Shown: positions 44,889-55,690, counted from the stretch's first letter. The stretch: DNA of 64,000 bases from Guadua angustifolia (GCA_036346375.1 CM070514.1:16520463-16584462), one strand, 5' to 3'. Translations and numbers: made by a program. The notes: generated by a model from the letters alone, not told the origin.

Positions 44889-45184
44889 CGTGCAATCAAC
44901 TGAAAAAGTTTCAAAAATTCTGAAAAAATCATGGATGTACATCTTATCTTACCCCATCTACATATAAAATTTCATGATCAAATTTGTCCTATGCTAGAAG
45001 TTACAAAAAAGACAAATTTGAGGTGCATTTGAACTTTTTAAGTTTGTCAGAAATTTGTCTTTTGTGTAATTTCTAGTATAGGACGAATTTGATCATGAAA
45101 TTTTATATGTAGATGGGGTAAGATGACATGTATATCCATGATTTTTTTCAGAATTTTTTGAAACTTTTCTTATTGGATTGCACG
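44889..45184. mobile_element. Hairpin MITE, about 296 bp
   Basis: The segment starts CGTGCAATC and ends GATTGCACG. Its two arms of roughly 115-125 bp are nearly perfect inverted repeats: TTCATGATCAAATTTGTCCT on the left pairs with AGGACGAATTTGATCATGAA on the right, and the TTACCCCATCTACATATAAA arm with TTTATATGTAGATGGGGTAA. It encodes nothing. It is a foldback miniature inverted-repeat element; I could not fix a target duplication. Confidence 0.88.
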
Positions 45185-45356
45185 CACGATTGATCGAGAC
45201 TGATTGCACTGCAGCCGCGTTGCTCTGGTTTGATGGCTAGTCGCTGTTACAAATAAACGAGAAAAACAAGTCAAATCATGTCAGGTCTCTAACTAATCTC
45301 TGGTTCTTTAGCCTTCACTTGTGACTTCAAACATGGAGCTGACCGCTCTGATCATA

Positions 45357-46298
45357 TCAAGGCAAATTCCTTGGTCTTCTGCCGAGCTCGCACGTGTCGT
45401 CTCTCGCGACAGCCAACGGCAGCTGTTCGACAAGGACGAGCGTGTCGTACACCGGCAGCAACACGAGGATGGCCAGCGCGGCCGCGGCGGCTACTCCCAC
45501 AGCGAGGAACCCGACGAGGCCGACCGTGGGCGACGTGTACCGCGGCGTGTCCCACACGGAGGTGAGCGCGAGCGCCACCATCTGCACGGGCAGCGGCACG
45601 ACGACGAGCGCGGAGAGCGCGCACGCCCTCGCGCTCACCCGCCGGTTGATGGCGACGACGGCCACGCTCCAGGACGCGGACGCGAGGAGCGGCACGTAGA
45701 CGGCGGCGAGCGCGAGAAGCAACGTAGCGGCGTACGCTGGGTACGCGCAGTGTCCAGCGCCGTCCACGGCGTGCGCGAGCTGGCCCGGGTAGGCCGCGAC
45801 GGTCGCCGGCGTGACGAGGACGAGCACGTGCACGGTAAGGAAGGGCAGGCACGCGAGCGGCACGGCCAGCATGGCCGCTGGCAGCCGCGCGCTGCCGGTT
45901 GACGCGCGCAGCAGCAGAAGCACGACGGCGAGCAAGCCCGGCTCGGCGATGCCGTGCGCCACGAGGGGGTACGCGAGGCACGGCATGACGTGCCGGCGCG
46001 GGAACATGACCCCGCGGAAGAACGGGAGGCGGAGCATCTCGGCGGCGGCCAGGAGCCCGGCAAAGAAGGCCAGCAGCATGCGAGGACCCCGGAGCGAGGG
46101 ACCGAGGTCGAGCACCCGGCGAAGCCGCCCCTGCCGCGCGCGCACGTCGAAGGAGACGAGTACGAAAGACGTAACCACGGCGAGCGCGACGACGGCGACA
46201 GCAAGGGCAGCGACGGCGAAGTCGACGCCGCCAGCGACTGGGGCCGGCGAGAGCTCCCCGGCCTCGAGCGCCTCGGCGACCGCGACGCTCGCCTGCAT
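45357..46298 (-). CDS. Multi-span membrane protein of unknown function
   Basis: A 313-residue single-exon frame with the very high third-position GC typical of grass genes. At least seven hydrophobic segments are visible, for example VAALAVAVVALAVVTSFVLV, MLLAFFAGLLAAAEMLRLPF, AVVLLLLRAS, AVPLACLPFLTVHVLVLV, LLLALAAVYVPLLASA, ALSALVVVPLPVQMVALALT and VGFLAVGVAAAAALAILVLL. A basic loop RARQGRLRRVLDL lies between the first two. I do not recognise a named family; seven-span plant proteins of unknown role are plausible relatives. A better start may lie upstream: in the neighbouring frame an ATG at about 46408 gives MKPSCCSSSKIVCTVGFLPD, which joins this frame only through a 1-base shift near 46300. 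Long plus-strand frames here are shadows of the GC bias. Confidence 0.75.
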   Translation of the reverse strand: MQASVAVAEALEAGELSPAPVAGGVDFAVAALAVAVVALAVVTSFVLVSFDVRARQGRLRRVLDLGPSLRGPRMLLAFFAGLLAAAEMLRLPFFRGVMFPRRHVMPCLAYPLVAHGIAEPGLLAVVLLLLRASTGSARLPAAMLAVPLACLPFLTVHVLVLVTPATVAAYPGQLAHAVDGAGHCAYPAYAATLLLALAAVYVPLLASASWSVAVVAINRRVSARACALSALVVVPLPVQMVALALTSVWDTPRYTSPTVGLVGFLAVGVAAAAALAILVLLPVYDTLVLVEQLPLAVARDDTCELGRRPRNLP

Positions 46299-46863
46299 GA
46301 CTTCTCGGCTACTGCCTCACCTCCCTTTCCGGCGGCGGCGGCGTAGTCCGGCAGGAACCCCACGGTGCACACGATCTTGCTGCTGCTGCAACAGCTCGGT
46401 TTCATATCAAATCGGGTCAGAAAGCATGAGCCTGCGTGCATGCACCGACGAAGCGGCGACCAAATGCGAAGCTAAAGAGGCAGCATCTCCCATCGTCTTC
46501 GACCTGTCTTGCCTAATATGTTGGCGTCAAGAAGGATGGTGAATTACGCAGATGGCAAAGCCAGGAGTTCTTCTGGTTAATTAGGCAACTGGTACCGGCG
46601 AGGTGTTTATTGGACACTTGGAACTTTGCTTAATTGAGCGTTGCCAGTCAATGATGACAGTGGATTAGTCGTTTTTGGGATACGAATACCATGCATCCAA
46701 AAATAACTAGCTTTAGCTGTTGGAGACATCCAAAAATGTACACGTAGACATCCAAAAATGTAACTAGACATTTTTCATTGGAAAATACAGGTAGGCAACG
46801 GTTAGATTTCAAGGTTGAAACGGGCAACGGTTAAGGGCTGGAGGTTTGGATCCTGTAGAATGC

Positions 46864-46872
46864 TATAAATAG
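46864..46872 (+). promoter_or_regulatory. TATA-box-like element
   Basis: TATAAATAG in GCTATAAATAGGAGC matches the plant TATA consensus and is followed about 30 bp later by a CT-rich initiator-like stretch (GTCTCTCTGCTCTCTC). A 102-residue plus-strand frame follows (46895-47203) but has no recognisable similarity and ends just before the MYB-CC 3' exon. It may be the promoter of a non-coding transcript or a chance match. Confidence 0.35.
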
Positions 46873-47308
46873 GAGCATAAATCTCAGGATCTAGTTGTCT
46901 CTCTGCTCTCTCTTCACAAGCTGCTTCAGTACTCCACTTTTGGAAAGAATTGAGCTTACAATTGACAACCACAAATCCTCGATGCCAAGAACCGAATATT
47001 ACTGTATTGGATCTAAACTAACTAGGAACACAGGGCGATGTCAAGAACAAGAAACTGGCATGAACCATAGCATAAGCCATTCTAAAATAATATTAATTTT
47101 GATACCAGTCACATTAACCCACATGGTAACATCTAACAACGATGCCAGTGTGTTACAGCTACCATGCATGTCATGTAATCATGAATCTCGTCTTGAGTCT
47201 TGACACCTAAACTTCTATCTAACAACGGTATTCCTGTTGAGAAGGCGAAAACCTACCAACAGCTACAGATAAATGCCATATCATATATCCTTGTCAGAGC
47301 ACCAAAGG

Positions 47309-47776
47309 CTAATGGCCTGGATAATGCATCGAACATTGTTGAAACTCTGAGCTCGTGCTCGACTCAAAGATGTGGTGTGGAAGTACAAGGTCGCCATCCC
47401 CAAATGCTGTAGTATCGCCCGTGCCACTGCCCCTCTGCCTCTTGACTGGGCGCTCCTGCTTTGGACTGAGAGATGGAGAACCAGGTCGGCAGCTGGAGTC
47501 AGGGGTTAGTGGTTCACCGCAGGGGAGAGGATCATCATGTGAAGGGCTCTTCATTGGCTCAACTTGATTTCCATTGTCCTTGCTAGGGGGTACACCCTGA
47601 ACTGGAGATTCAGATGTTGGAACAGGAGTTGACGGGTTAGTTCTCTCAGGGTCAGGCATTTGTTCACTTGATGTGGCTCTGGAAGCTCCTGCACCAGTGA
47701 TGCGCTGCTGCTCTTCGATGATCTTCTGGAGATACTTGCCCTGTGCCTCAATTCGCAGCTGCAGCTGCCTTTGCAC
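47309..47776 (-). CDS. MYB-CC transcription factor, last coding exon
   Basis: The acceptor CTCTTGCAG is followed by VQRQLQLRIEAQGKYLQKII and EEQQR, the second half of the MYB-CC coiled coil, then a Pro/Ser-rich tail with SLSPKQERPVKRQRG and a TAG stop at 47309. The first half of the coiled coil (MEVQKRLHEQLE) is in the exon at 60057-60126, and the splice phases agree (GAG|GTG). Proteins of this PHR1-like class bind P1BS-type sites through a single MYB repeat and dimerise through this coiled coil; many regulate phosphate-starvation genes, but the subgroup cannot be set here. The exon is intact. Confidence 0.9.
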   Translation of the reverse strand: MQRQLQLRIEAQGKYLQKIIEEQQRITGAGASRATSSEQMPDPERTNPSTPVPTSESPVQGVPPSKDNGNQVEPMKSPSHDDPLPCGEPLTPDSSCRPGSPSLSPKQERPVKRQRGSGTGDTTAFGDGDLVLPHHIFESSTSSEFQQCSMHYPGH

Positions 47777-48767
47777 CTGCAAGAGATGTTTGTCAGTTCA
47801 GATTACGTACAGAAGTTGCACATGGTTTCTTAAGTAGAACTATTGCTACACAAAAAAAAGGAAGATTGTGCATATTACTCAAGTCTACAGTTTAGATATG
47901 TAAACAAACTCTTCAACAGGTTAAGGACCAATCCTTGCTCGGTTGGCACCCGGGCCGACAAGAGTTTGATCCTCGGATCGAACTTCTCATACCTCACTTT
48001 AATAATTAAAAACAGGTACACGTGTGCATTCAACGAGAATTGCTTCCTTAGTGTGTGTAGGGGACACACACATGTGTGTGTTGCGTGTCGTGTGCATGTG
48101 CCTTGTACCACTTCCAAAAAAAAAAACTCTTCAACAGGTCTTTAAATAGTACTCTTATGCACTCGAATAGAATGTTCCAGTGTTTGGCCAACCAAATTGA
48201 CTTAATTCTTTGTAGCTAGATAACTTGCAGCTAGCGCATGCTGACAAAGCTAGTGAAGTAGACCTTTCAGGCTTACACCATTTTTTTCATTGTGCACCCA
48301 TGTGCTTATACAACCAGCACTGGTACATGAAAGTTCACCCCCAGATTCCTTGTTTACCTCCTTTGGGTGATATTTGTTGGCCTTGTGCACACCCACTGTT
48401 GATAATTTATACACAGGAATGTCTTAAAACCATAGTTACCTGATTTACTATAAACCCCTACAAATCGCGAACTAGATTTGTCGAACCCGAATTAGTTTAT
48501 GGTACGGGGTTCGTGTTTGCAATGGAAATTGGAAGAAAAAGTGGCTAACACAAACTCAAATCCCGTACCGTGACTCAAATGAACCGCTTTTCCAGTAACT
48601 ATGCTTAAATATGTGATGATTGATTTTCTTATGTCCAAGGGGGCATCAAAGTTATCTACTTCACATACTCATTTCCAGCAACCTTCATCTTATACTCATC
48701 TTCCGCCAAGTTACTTGTGCAGTGGTTAAATAACCAAAGTAAAAAAATTTAAAATGTTCTATTATTC
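47777..48767. other. MYB-CC last intron, 3' portion
   Basis: AT-rich intronic sequence between the last exon and the first copy of the 2.8-kb direct repeat. No ORF of note; an ACACACATGTGTGTGT palindrome occurs near 48064. Confidence 0.6.
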
Positions 48768-49965
48768 GCAATGAGTGCTACACAGTAACCACCATGTCAT
48801 TGTCAACTACAGTTACTGAGCAACTTCCCCGCCTGGCTCTCCTCTAGCCCATAGGCACATTACTGTGCACATTGCTCTAGTGTCTTAAGCAAACCCATCC
48901 CAGACGGTCTCATATCCCAATGTGTAGCTGTGGAATCAACATCTCTGATTGCAGGTCTATGTACACCTGCACTCAACTGAGCCTCTGTGTAAGTTATTTC
49001 TAGATTAAGCGGGTAACTTAGTGGCCCTAGTCCACATCTCAAGCTCAACAAGGCATTTTAGCTGCGAGATTCAGGTAAAAAAAAATTGCCACATTTTCAG
49101 CATCTGAACAACTAGAAACTGCTTTATCACTAGCCTTGTTGTTTCATCAACAAGTTAACCAAAACTAATGAGAGGAGAACCAATAGTAAGCGGCGGTAGT
49201 AGAAATCAAATTTAACCATCGATTTCTTAAGGACATTAACTTTTCTTAACATCAAAATTATTTACAAATCTCTAAAGAAAATGTAGTTGTAATACAAAAT
49301 ATCTCTATCCACCCAACAAACTCCCCACGACCATGCCTTTCCATCACGGATGGGAACTTAATGGTGTCCTTGTCTCGTCTAAGCTTGATCCATTCCAGTT
49401 CCTACATTGTTCTTTCTCATCTGTCACAGCGGTAACAAGGCATTCATAGCTATCCTGTGTACTGATGCTTCGTCTCTAAACATTCAACAAAACACTAAGG
49501 GGTCACACGTCTACCTCCAAGTGCAGATAGGCAACCAGGCCATCTAGAACGAATTAATAGAATGCCTGACATTTGATTGGTACAGAAGAATAATTCCAAG
49601 TTTTTTTTCTTGAAACCAGATGCTCTTTGATTAGGGGCAAGATTAAAAAGAAGAAAAGAATCAAACCATGCTACGATGAATCCATTGAAGACCTAAAGAT
49701 CCATTGAATCTTAAAGCATCAGCAGTCCTCAACGATCAAACAACACAGTTCATGTCGCCGATCGCCATAGCCACCTCTAAGCATTGTACTCATACCACCA
49801 CCAGTTCTCTCATTGATGTTGATATATTTACCTCCATCTCTATCATCACAGGTCGCAAAAGCCAGCCACCACGGCTGCCTAGGGCGTCATGACTATGAGC
49901 ATTTGGTGGATCTTATGATCAAATAAACATGCACTAGCATGATTAAAACATTTCGTAGAGATAAA

Positions 49966-50177
49966 ACTCCAGACAGAACCAGATTCATATGCAAAAGACT
50001 ATTTATACATAACATATAGTTACAATTTTGTCCCTAAGAGAATTATACTTCCTTATACTTGGTGGTGTAGTACAGTCAACTCCTAACTAATCTGACCTCC
50101 AGACAGAACCAGATTCATATGCAAAAGACTATTTATACATACCATATAGTTGCAATTTTGTCCCTAAGAGAATTACA
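49966..50177. repeat. Tandem duplication, about 130 bp
   Basis: CTCCAGACAGAACCAGATTC through TTTGTCCCTAAGAGAATTA occurs at about 49968-50045 and again at 50098-50175, with unique sequence between. Both copies of the large direct repeat have it, so it predates that duplication. Confidence 0.9.
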
Positions 50178-50544
50178 TGTTATGCGCCAATCCTTTGATC
50201 ATGTTTATTATAGGAAAAAGGGGACTTAGGAAAGTTCTGATACTGCTTGGGTTATTTCCTTGTTTACGTTTGCTGTTTCCTTTTCAGATTATTATCCTTA
50301 GTTAAGTCAGTTAGGGATAAGTTTGTTAAGATATTCCAACTCTATATATATATGAGGAAATAAAGAGGAAAAGGGCATACTGATTTTGATGCCGCAATTC
50401 TTGGCGTGAGGCGGTGGCTCCGACAACACCCAACTTATCCTTCTGCGTGCAGCACCGGAGTTCCAACGGCGGGCGGCGCGCGTCCTGGCCGAAGGCCAGG
50501 TACTCGGGCGTACTCGCAAGGCCATCCGGAGTCTGCTCATAACA
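50178..50544 (+). mobile_element. 5' LTR of the intronic gypsy element (367 bp)
   Basis: Begins TGTTATGCGCC and ends GCTCATAACA, an inverted TGTTATG/CATAACA pair. A TATA box (CTCTATATATATATG, about 50341) lies inside. The spacer AGT and then TGGTATCAGA (from 50548), a tRNA-Met-type primer-binding site, follow directly. Confidence 0.88.
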
Positions 50545-50559
50545 AGTTGGTATCAGATT

Positions 50560-51925
50560 TCGGCGATTCTGTGCCGTGGTTCCACAACAGTCCAATGGCA
50601 CCGGGCTTCCATCGACCCCAAGCAGATGGCCACCAACCAATCGCTGGAAGATCGGTCGCTCTGTTGGAGATTGCGGGAAGGAGACTCACCGCTGCTGAAG
50701 AAATACTCAAGAACGCCTGCTGGCCGCCAGCCGCCAATTCGGTGTTGGCCAGTAGTAGCTATGTACCGGGACAAGCTGAGCCTGGGGATAGGCTGTCGAC
50801 GGGCTTCCATGGGCGCTCTCAGCAACCGCCTCGTGGCGAACCAGAAGGACCTCGCCGGCGCCCGCAGGGTATCGGCAGCGAGGACTTCGACCGGCGTTAG
50901 AACCACAGCCGCCTCAATTTGATCTATCATAATACAATGGCGCCGACGATCCCTTGGGTTGGTTGCGCCAATGTGAGCGGTTTTTCCGTTTCCACCGCAT
51001 TCCGCAGGAAGAGTGGGGTGGAAATTGCCGGCATACATCTCCGGGGGGAAGCTCTGGAGGTCCTCGATAACTGGCAGTTGGAAGGGCGATTCATTCACTG
51101 GGATGATTTTTATGAGACTTTCTCCAAAAGATTCACTCGTTCCTCCAGTATGGGGCCTATGGCCGATTTGGTTAATTTGAAACAGGGCACTCTGCGGGTG
51201 GATGAATATGCGAGGGAATTTCAACGTCTCCTTGCCCGTACACCGCATATGCGCCGCCATGATCAATCCTTGCCCGTACACCGCATATGCGCCGCCATGA
51301 TCAAATTGAGACATTCACCGCGGGGTTCTCCGTCGCTTTGGCGGCAGACGTCCGCCGGGACCGCCCACATGACTTGGCCGAAGCCATTGGCTTTGCTCGA
51401 GATGCCGAAGATCGCAAGGAGGCCCGGTTGGCCGAGGCTGCGCAAATGGGGCTTGCTTCCGGGGGCCGATCCCGCCCACCCTTCAACAGAGGTGCACCCT
51501 CCACGGCTAGCACACCAGCCTCCTCCACCTTGGCGAGGCTTGAGGCGCGTCAATAACCAAGCCACATACTTCGCTTCCGGCCAGCAGCCTTCAGGCCTTC
51601 CACCCGAGCGGACCACTCTTCTACTTCCGCCGGCCAAGAATCAACATAGCCTCACCGTTTCGCCTACGTCTCAGTGCAGAGCAATTGGCCGATCGTCGTG
51701 CCAAAGGCCTCTGCTACAATTGTGATGAGGTCTATATGCGGGGTCATCAGTGCAAGCACCTCTTTCACTTGGAACTCCAGGAGGACGATGCAGCTAACCA
51801 GGAAGAGACCGAACAAGCATTGGCAGAGGATCTAACCTTCTCTCAGATTCATCGGCTATTCAAGGCCCCAAACATGGCGCCCACAATGCAAGTGCATCTT
51901 CATCTTCGTGGCGGTGCCTTCTAAC
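50560..51925 (+). pseudogene. Gypsy gag with zinc knuckle
   Basis: Frame pieces include VGCANVSGFSVSTAF, LEGRFIHWDDFYETFSKRFT and LVNLKQGTLRVDEYAREFQR (50919-51240), the Retrotrans_gag helices. After frame breaks comes LADRRAKGLCYNCDEVYMRG with HQCKHLF, a CCHC-type knuckle (51690-51770). A 38-bp tandem duplication at 51229-51304 repeats the segment around CCGCATATGCGCCGCCATGA. It would form the particle core in an intact element. Confidence 0.8.
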
Positions 51926-53100
51926 TCTCATCGACAACAGCGAGACTCATAACTTCATCAACAGGTACCGCTTCTTCCAGGTCTTGAAATCGATGTCGGG
52001 CAAGCCACGGCAAGTTCTCGTAGTCGGAGAGGTCATCTTCCTTGCCTCGGCATGATTCCAACCACGAGTTTACCATTCAGTCCCACAATTTTCGGCTCCT
52101 TCCTCATTATTCCCTTGGATGGTTTTGATGTGGTCTTAGGGGTTCAATGGCTGCGCACGTTGGGGGATATTCAATGGAACTTTGAGACCCTTACCATGAC
52201 CTTCACGCCCGAGGATCTCGGTCGAGCTTCACGGCATGTAGGATAAACGCCATTTCTGGGCTTGTTCCACTCCACCGTCACGAATCCACCCCGTTCAGAG
52301 ATTTTACACCCAGATGAAGCTATCTTTGAGGAACCACAGGCCTTCCCCTGCCTTGGCCTTGCGACCATCGTGATTTGTTTGACCGCTGCATCGATCCTGT
52401 GGTGGTGTGCCCTTATCGCTACCCGTATCGTCAGAAAGATGAAATTGAGCGTCAATGCGCCAATATGCTCCAACAAGTCCTCATCCGAGTTAGTCGATCT
52501 CCCTTTTCTTCCCCGGTCTTGCTTGTTAAAAAGGCGGATGGCTCATGGCGATTCTATGTGGACTACCGAGCGCTCAATGCCCGTACCATTAAAGATCGCT
52601 TTCCCATTCCGGTGGTTGAAGAGTTACTGGATGAACTTCGGCACGCTACCTTTTCAATGCTGGATCTCCGCTCAGGATATCATCAAGTCAGAATGCACCA
52701 AGAGGACATTGAGAAGACGGCATTCCGGACACACCATGGCCATTTTGAATTTCTTGTCATGCCATTCGGCCTGTCCAATGCTCCGTCTACATTCCAGGCT
52801 CTCATGAACGACATTCTATAGCCGGTCGGAAGATCATTGCTCTCACTTATGTTCCGCTCAGACCGCCGCTTCCACCACCAAATTTATTTAAAGAAGTCTA
52901 AATGTGCCTTTGCTCGAGCTCCATTGCTTATTTGGGGCACATCATCTCCTGGACAGTATGTGGCAACCCACCGCCAAGTTACAGTTATTGCTTCTTGCAG
53001 CGCCTCTATCGATTCTGACTTTACGTGGTTTTTAGGCCTCACAGGTACCACAGAGGTTCATACGGATTACGCCTCCTGACCACACCACTTACTACCTTGT
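51926..53100 (+). pseudogene. Gypsy protease and reverse transcriptase
   Basis: Protease remains: a LIDNSETHNFI stretch where active elements have a DSG or DTG triad, then PLDGFDVVLGVQWLRTLG (52110-52165). RT (52375-52821) is open over 148 residues: VLLVKKADGSWRFYVDYRAL, TIKDRFPIPVVEELLDEL, FSMLDLRSGYHQVRM and FEFLVMPFGLSNAPSTFQAL. Right after FQALMNDIL the frame stops and the block that should carry the FDD catalytic pair is missing; the next recognisable sequence is IYLKKSKCAFA at 52885. The polymerase is therefore inactive. Confidence 0.88.
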
Positions 53101-53616
53101 TGCGCCACCACAATTTCATTTGGACTCCTACTAATGAAACCGCTTTTGCTCGCTGAAACAAGTCTTGATGTCTCCTCCCGCTTTACGATGCCGGATTTCT
53201 TCTTCCATTATAGTGGAATGTGATGCTTCCGTACAAGCATTGGGGTGTGCTACAACAACAGGGCCATCCCATTGCTTACTACTGATCGTCAATTGGTCGT
53301 CATTATGTCAAGTTAGCCGCTTATGAGCACGAACTTATTGGTTTATCTAAGGCCGTGCGCCATTGGCGCCCATATCGTAAGCGCTTTTTATTGTTAGAAC
53401 TGATCATGGCGACCTCAAATATTTGTTGGAGCAGGCTCGTCACCCCACCGCAAAGAAGATTGGTTGAGCAAGCTTATGGATTCGATTTTAGGGTGGAATA
53501 CAAGCCTGCAAGTCAAATATGGTGGTGACACCTTATCACACCTCCATGCCGCCGAACCAACTTGTGCATTGCTTTCTCACCCGGTGGCAGTCACCAAAAA
53601 TGAGTGGCTTTAGGAG
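53101..53616 (+). pseudogene. Gypsy RNase H region, decayed
   Basis: Only short stretches of the expected RNase H region can be read between the RT and integrase, such as FRVEYKPAS-like sequence near 53490-53510 and DTLSHLHAAEP near 53527-53560. Multiple frameshifts. Confidence 0.55.
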
Positions 53617-54455
53617 TTGCGCCATCATCCAGAAGTTCGGCGCCTCATCACCAAGCTCGAGCCTACAGTTGCTGTCCCAACAGAGCAACTAGGGGCACTC
53701 CCTCCTGCTCCCAGCCCTGCCACCGCTCCATCCACATCCGATGACTTCCCCAGCCATTCCACCTCCAGCAATACTTCCGATCAGCCTAGTACTCAACGGC
53801 ACAGTTGGCGGGTGGTGGATGCCTTGGTCTATCGCGACCATCGCCTCTTTGTACCGGCTGTGTCATCCTTGGTGACCACCATTTTATCTTCCATCCATGA
53901 CCTTACCCATGAGGGTGTACAAAAGACGTTACACCGCCTTAAGGCCGAGTTTTATTGGGCTAAGCAGCGTCAAACAGTGGAGGCCTATGTCGCCAATTGC
54001 CAGGTGTGTCAACGCAATAAAACAAGTTCTTTATCTCCGTGGGCCTATTGCAACCACTCTCAATTCCTCTCAGTTCAGGCGGATATTTCCATGGACTTCA
54101 TCACAGCCCTTCTTAAGTCACTGGGCAAGACGGCCATCTTCGTGGTGGTGGACAGGCTCTCTAAGTATTCCCACTTTCTAGCTTTACATAAACCAACCAC
54201 AGCTACCGCAATGGCCTCGCTTTTCTTTGATCACATCGTCCGCTTACACGGGATTCCGGAGTCCATTGTCTTGGATCGAGACCCTATTTTTCTCAGCGCT
54301 TTTTGGCAGGATTTATTCAAGCGAAGTGGTATTGCTCTCCTTTTCTCCACAGCTTATCGCCCACAGACAGACGGTCAAACCGAGGTGGTTAACCGCACCA
54401 TCGAGATGTACCTTCGGTGCCTTGCCGCTGATCATCCTTCGTCCTGGGTAAAGTG
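53617..54455 (+). pseudogene. Gypsy integrase, C-terminally truncated
   Basis: The zinc-binding HHCC domain is present as HDLTHEGVQKTLHRLKAEFY and CQVCQRNK. The catalytic core carries the first Asp in ISMDFI, the second in SIVLDRDPIFLS and the Glu in DGQTEVVNRTIE. After HPSSWVKW (54445) the frame enters foreign sequence, so the C-terminal domain is absent. It is the longest intact coding stretch of the element. The enzyme would insert cDNA into host DNA. Confidence 0.9.
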
Positions 54456-55360
54456 GCATCCAGAAGAGGAGGGGAGCCACCCGAAGACAAGCAGAGGTGA
54501 CCAGAAGATAGCTCGACCAACAAGGGAGCCACCCCACTGCATCCTCGTTTTCCCCAAAGACCGATCCATTCTCACCGAATTCCCATTCCATCCGAATACC
54601 TGGTGCCTCAGAGCTACAAAGACGGGTTTCCATGGGTAGAGGTTAGATCGGGTTCTAGCCAAGCAATGGGGTAGGGTAGGGATTAGATCGGTCCTTCCCC
54701 ATGTTCTCGATAGGAGTAGCCATTAGGGTAGTGTAGTGTCTGTTCTTCTTTTGCTAGCTCAATTGTTCCTCCGCTCATCATAGAACCCAAGCAATAAGCA
54801 ACAAGCAATCAAAACAAAAATGCAAGAAATGCAAATATGGGTAGAACCCTAGTCAGAGTAGAGAGGAGGGGAGGAGAATGAGGGCTGACTTTGATTGTTG
54901 CCGGCGGAGAGGAGAGGAGAGCGGTCCGGCCATGGCGCGTGCGTGTGAAGGCTGCGCCAGCTAGGGGTTGCTCCGACCGAGCCGAGGAAGAGGAGGCGCC
55001 GACCCGAGAGGGCAGGGAGGAGAATCGGCGAGGAGCCGATGTAACCGAGAAATGAGGGAGAGAGGAGAGGGACCGAGTGGTAGCAGGGGAAGCGAGGCCA
55101 GAGAGAGCGACAGAGGCAAAGAAAAAGGCACTTGACCAAATCACAGAGGCTTCTACCAACCGGGAAGAAAAGAAGAGGCCGAGGGAAAATAAGAAGGGAA
55201 GAGAGAGAAAGAAAAGGGAAAGGAAAATAAGAAAATAAGAGAAAAGAGGAGAAAAAGAAAGAATAGAAAAAGATAAGAAAGTAGAAATGTTAAGTTGCGC
55301 CGCGGACCGCGTCGATTTTTGAATCGATTGTCGGATCGCGTGAAAATCATCAAGTGAACT
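54456..55360 (-). mobile_element. Gypsy LTR in opposite orientation (edges approximate)
   Basis: The sequence starts at about TGGCATCCAG where the integrase frame ends. On the minus strand it has a CT-rich, Ser/Arg/Leu-coding stretch (55159-54809) and polypyrimidine runs (55350-55160) like the R/U5 part of Tekay-type LTRs. I could not locate the other terminus or a target duplication. Confidence 0.5.
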
Positions 55361-55440
55361 TGTGTATTTTTGTGTTAATTAAAACCTGAACGACAGATCA
55401 CCAAATGGGTTGGACGCCAAACTAAAATAATTGAAATTCC

Positions 55441-55690
55441 AATGCCTTAGTTTATTCTCATTGTTTGTGTCTCGACCAACCGCCTCCAATCAACCAACCA
55501 ACCTACAGGCGAGGCCGAACAGGCCAATTCTATAGCGCAAGATCCTCGATCATATCTTCGGAATGAACTTAGTTTATTCTCACGCTTGTGTCTCGACCTA
55601 AACCGCTGCCAATCGTAACCAACCTACGGGCGAGGCCGAACCGACCAATTCTATAGCAGGCAAGATCCCTCGATCATATCTTCTGGAATG
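55441..55690. repeat. Tandem duplication, about 125 bp
   Basis: Two adjacent copies of a segment with CTTAGTTTATTCTCA, TTGTGTCTCGACC, GGCGAGGCCGAAC and GATCATATCTTC(T)GGAATGAA. The copies differ by small indels, several at CAG/CTG positions. Confidence 0.88.

Larger units (their letters stand above)
48768..51600. repeat. 2.8-kb direct repeat, copy 1
   Basis: Starts at GCAATGAGTGCTACACAG and runs through intron-like DNA, the 367-bp gypsy LTR and most of gag. The second copy starts at 61222 and continues to the window end. The first 1.4 kb is almost identical in both; the gag part differs by many small indels. The copies lie in the last intron and the first visible intron of the same MYB-CC gene. 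Confidence 0.93.
50178..54455 (+). mobile_element. Ty3-gypsy element, short LTR, 3' truncated
   Basis: 5' LTR at 50178-50544, PBS, gag with a zinc knuckle, protease, RT, RNase H remnants and integrase follow in order on the plus strand. The frame of the integrase is lost at about 54455, where sequence of a different, opposite-strand LTR begins. No 3' LTR copy is present. The element lies in the last intron of the MYB-CC gene, opposite to it. Confidence 0.85.

Noticed and set aside
45321..46542. Long plus-strand Arg/Ala/Gly-rich ORFs
   Set aside because: Shadow frames of the GC-rich minus-strand membrane-protein gene; no family resemblance and biased composition.
47843..48145. 100-residue plus-strand ORF in the MYB-CC intron
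   Set aside because: It has no homology, overlaps an ACACACATGTGTGTGT palindrome and an A-run, and lies within an intron.
54809..55353. Minus-strand Ser/Leu-rich ORFs as secreted or membrane proteins
   Set aside because: CT-rich LTR leader sequence produces Ser/Leu/Phe runs in all frames; a typical signal peptide or conserved domain is lacking.
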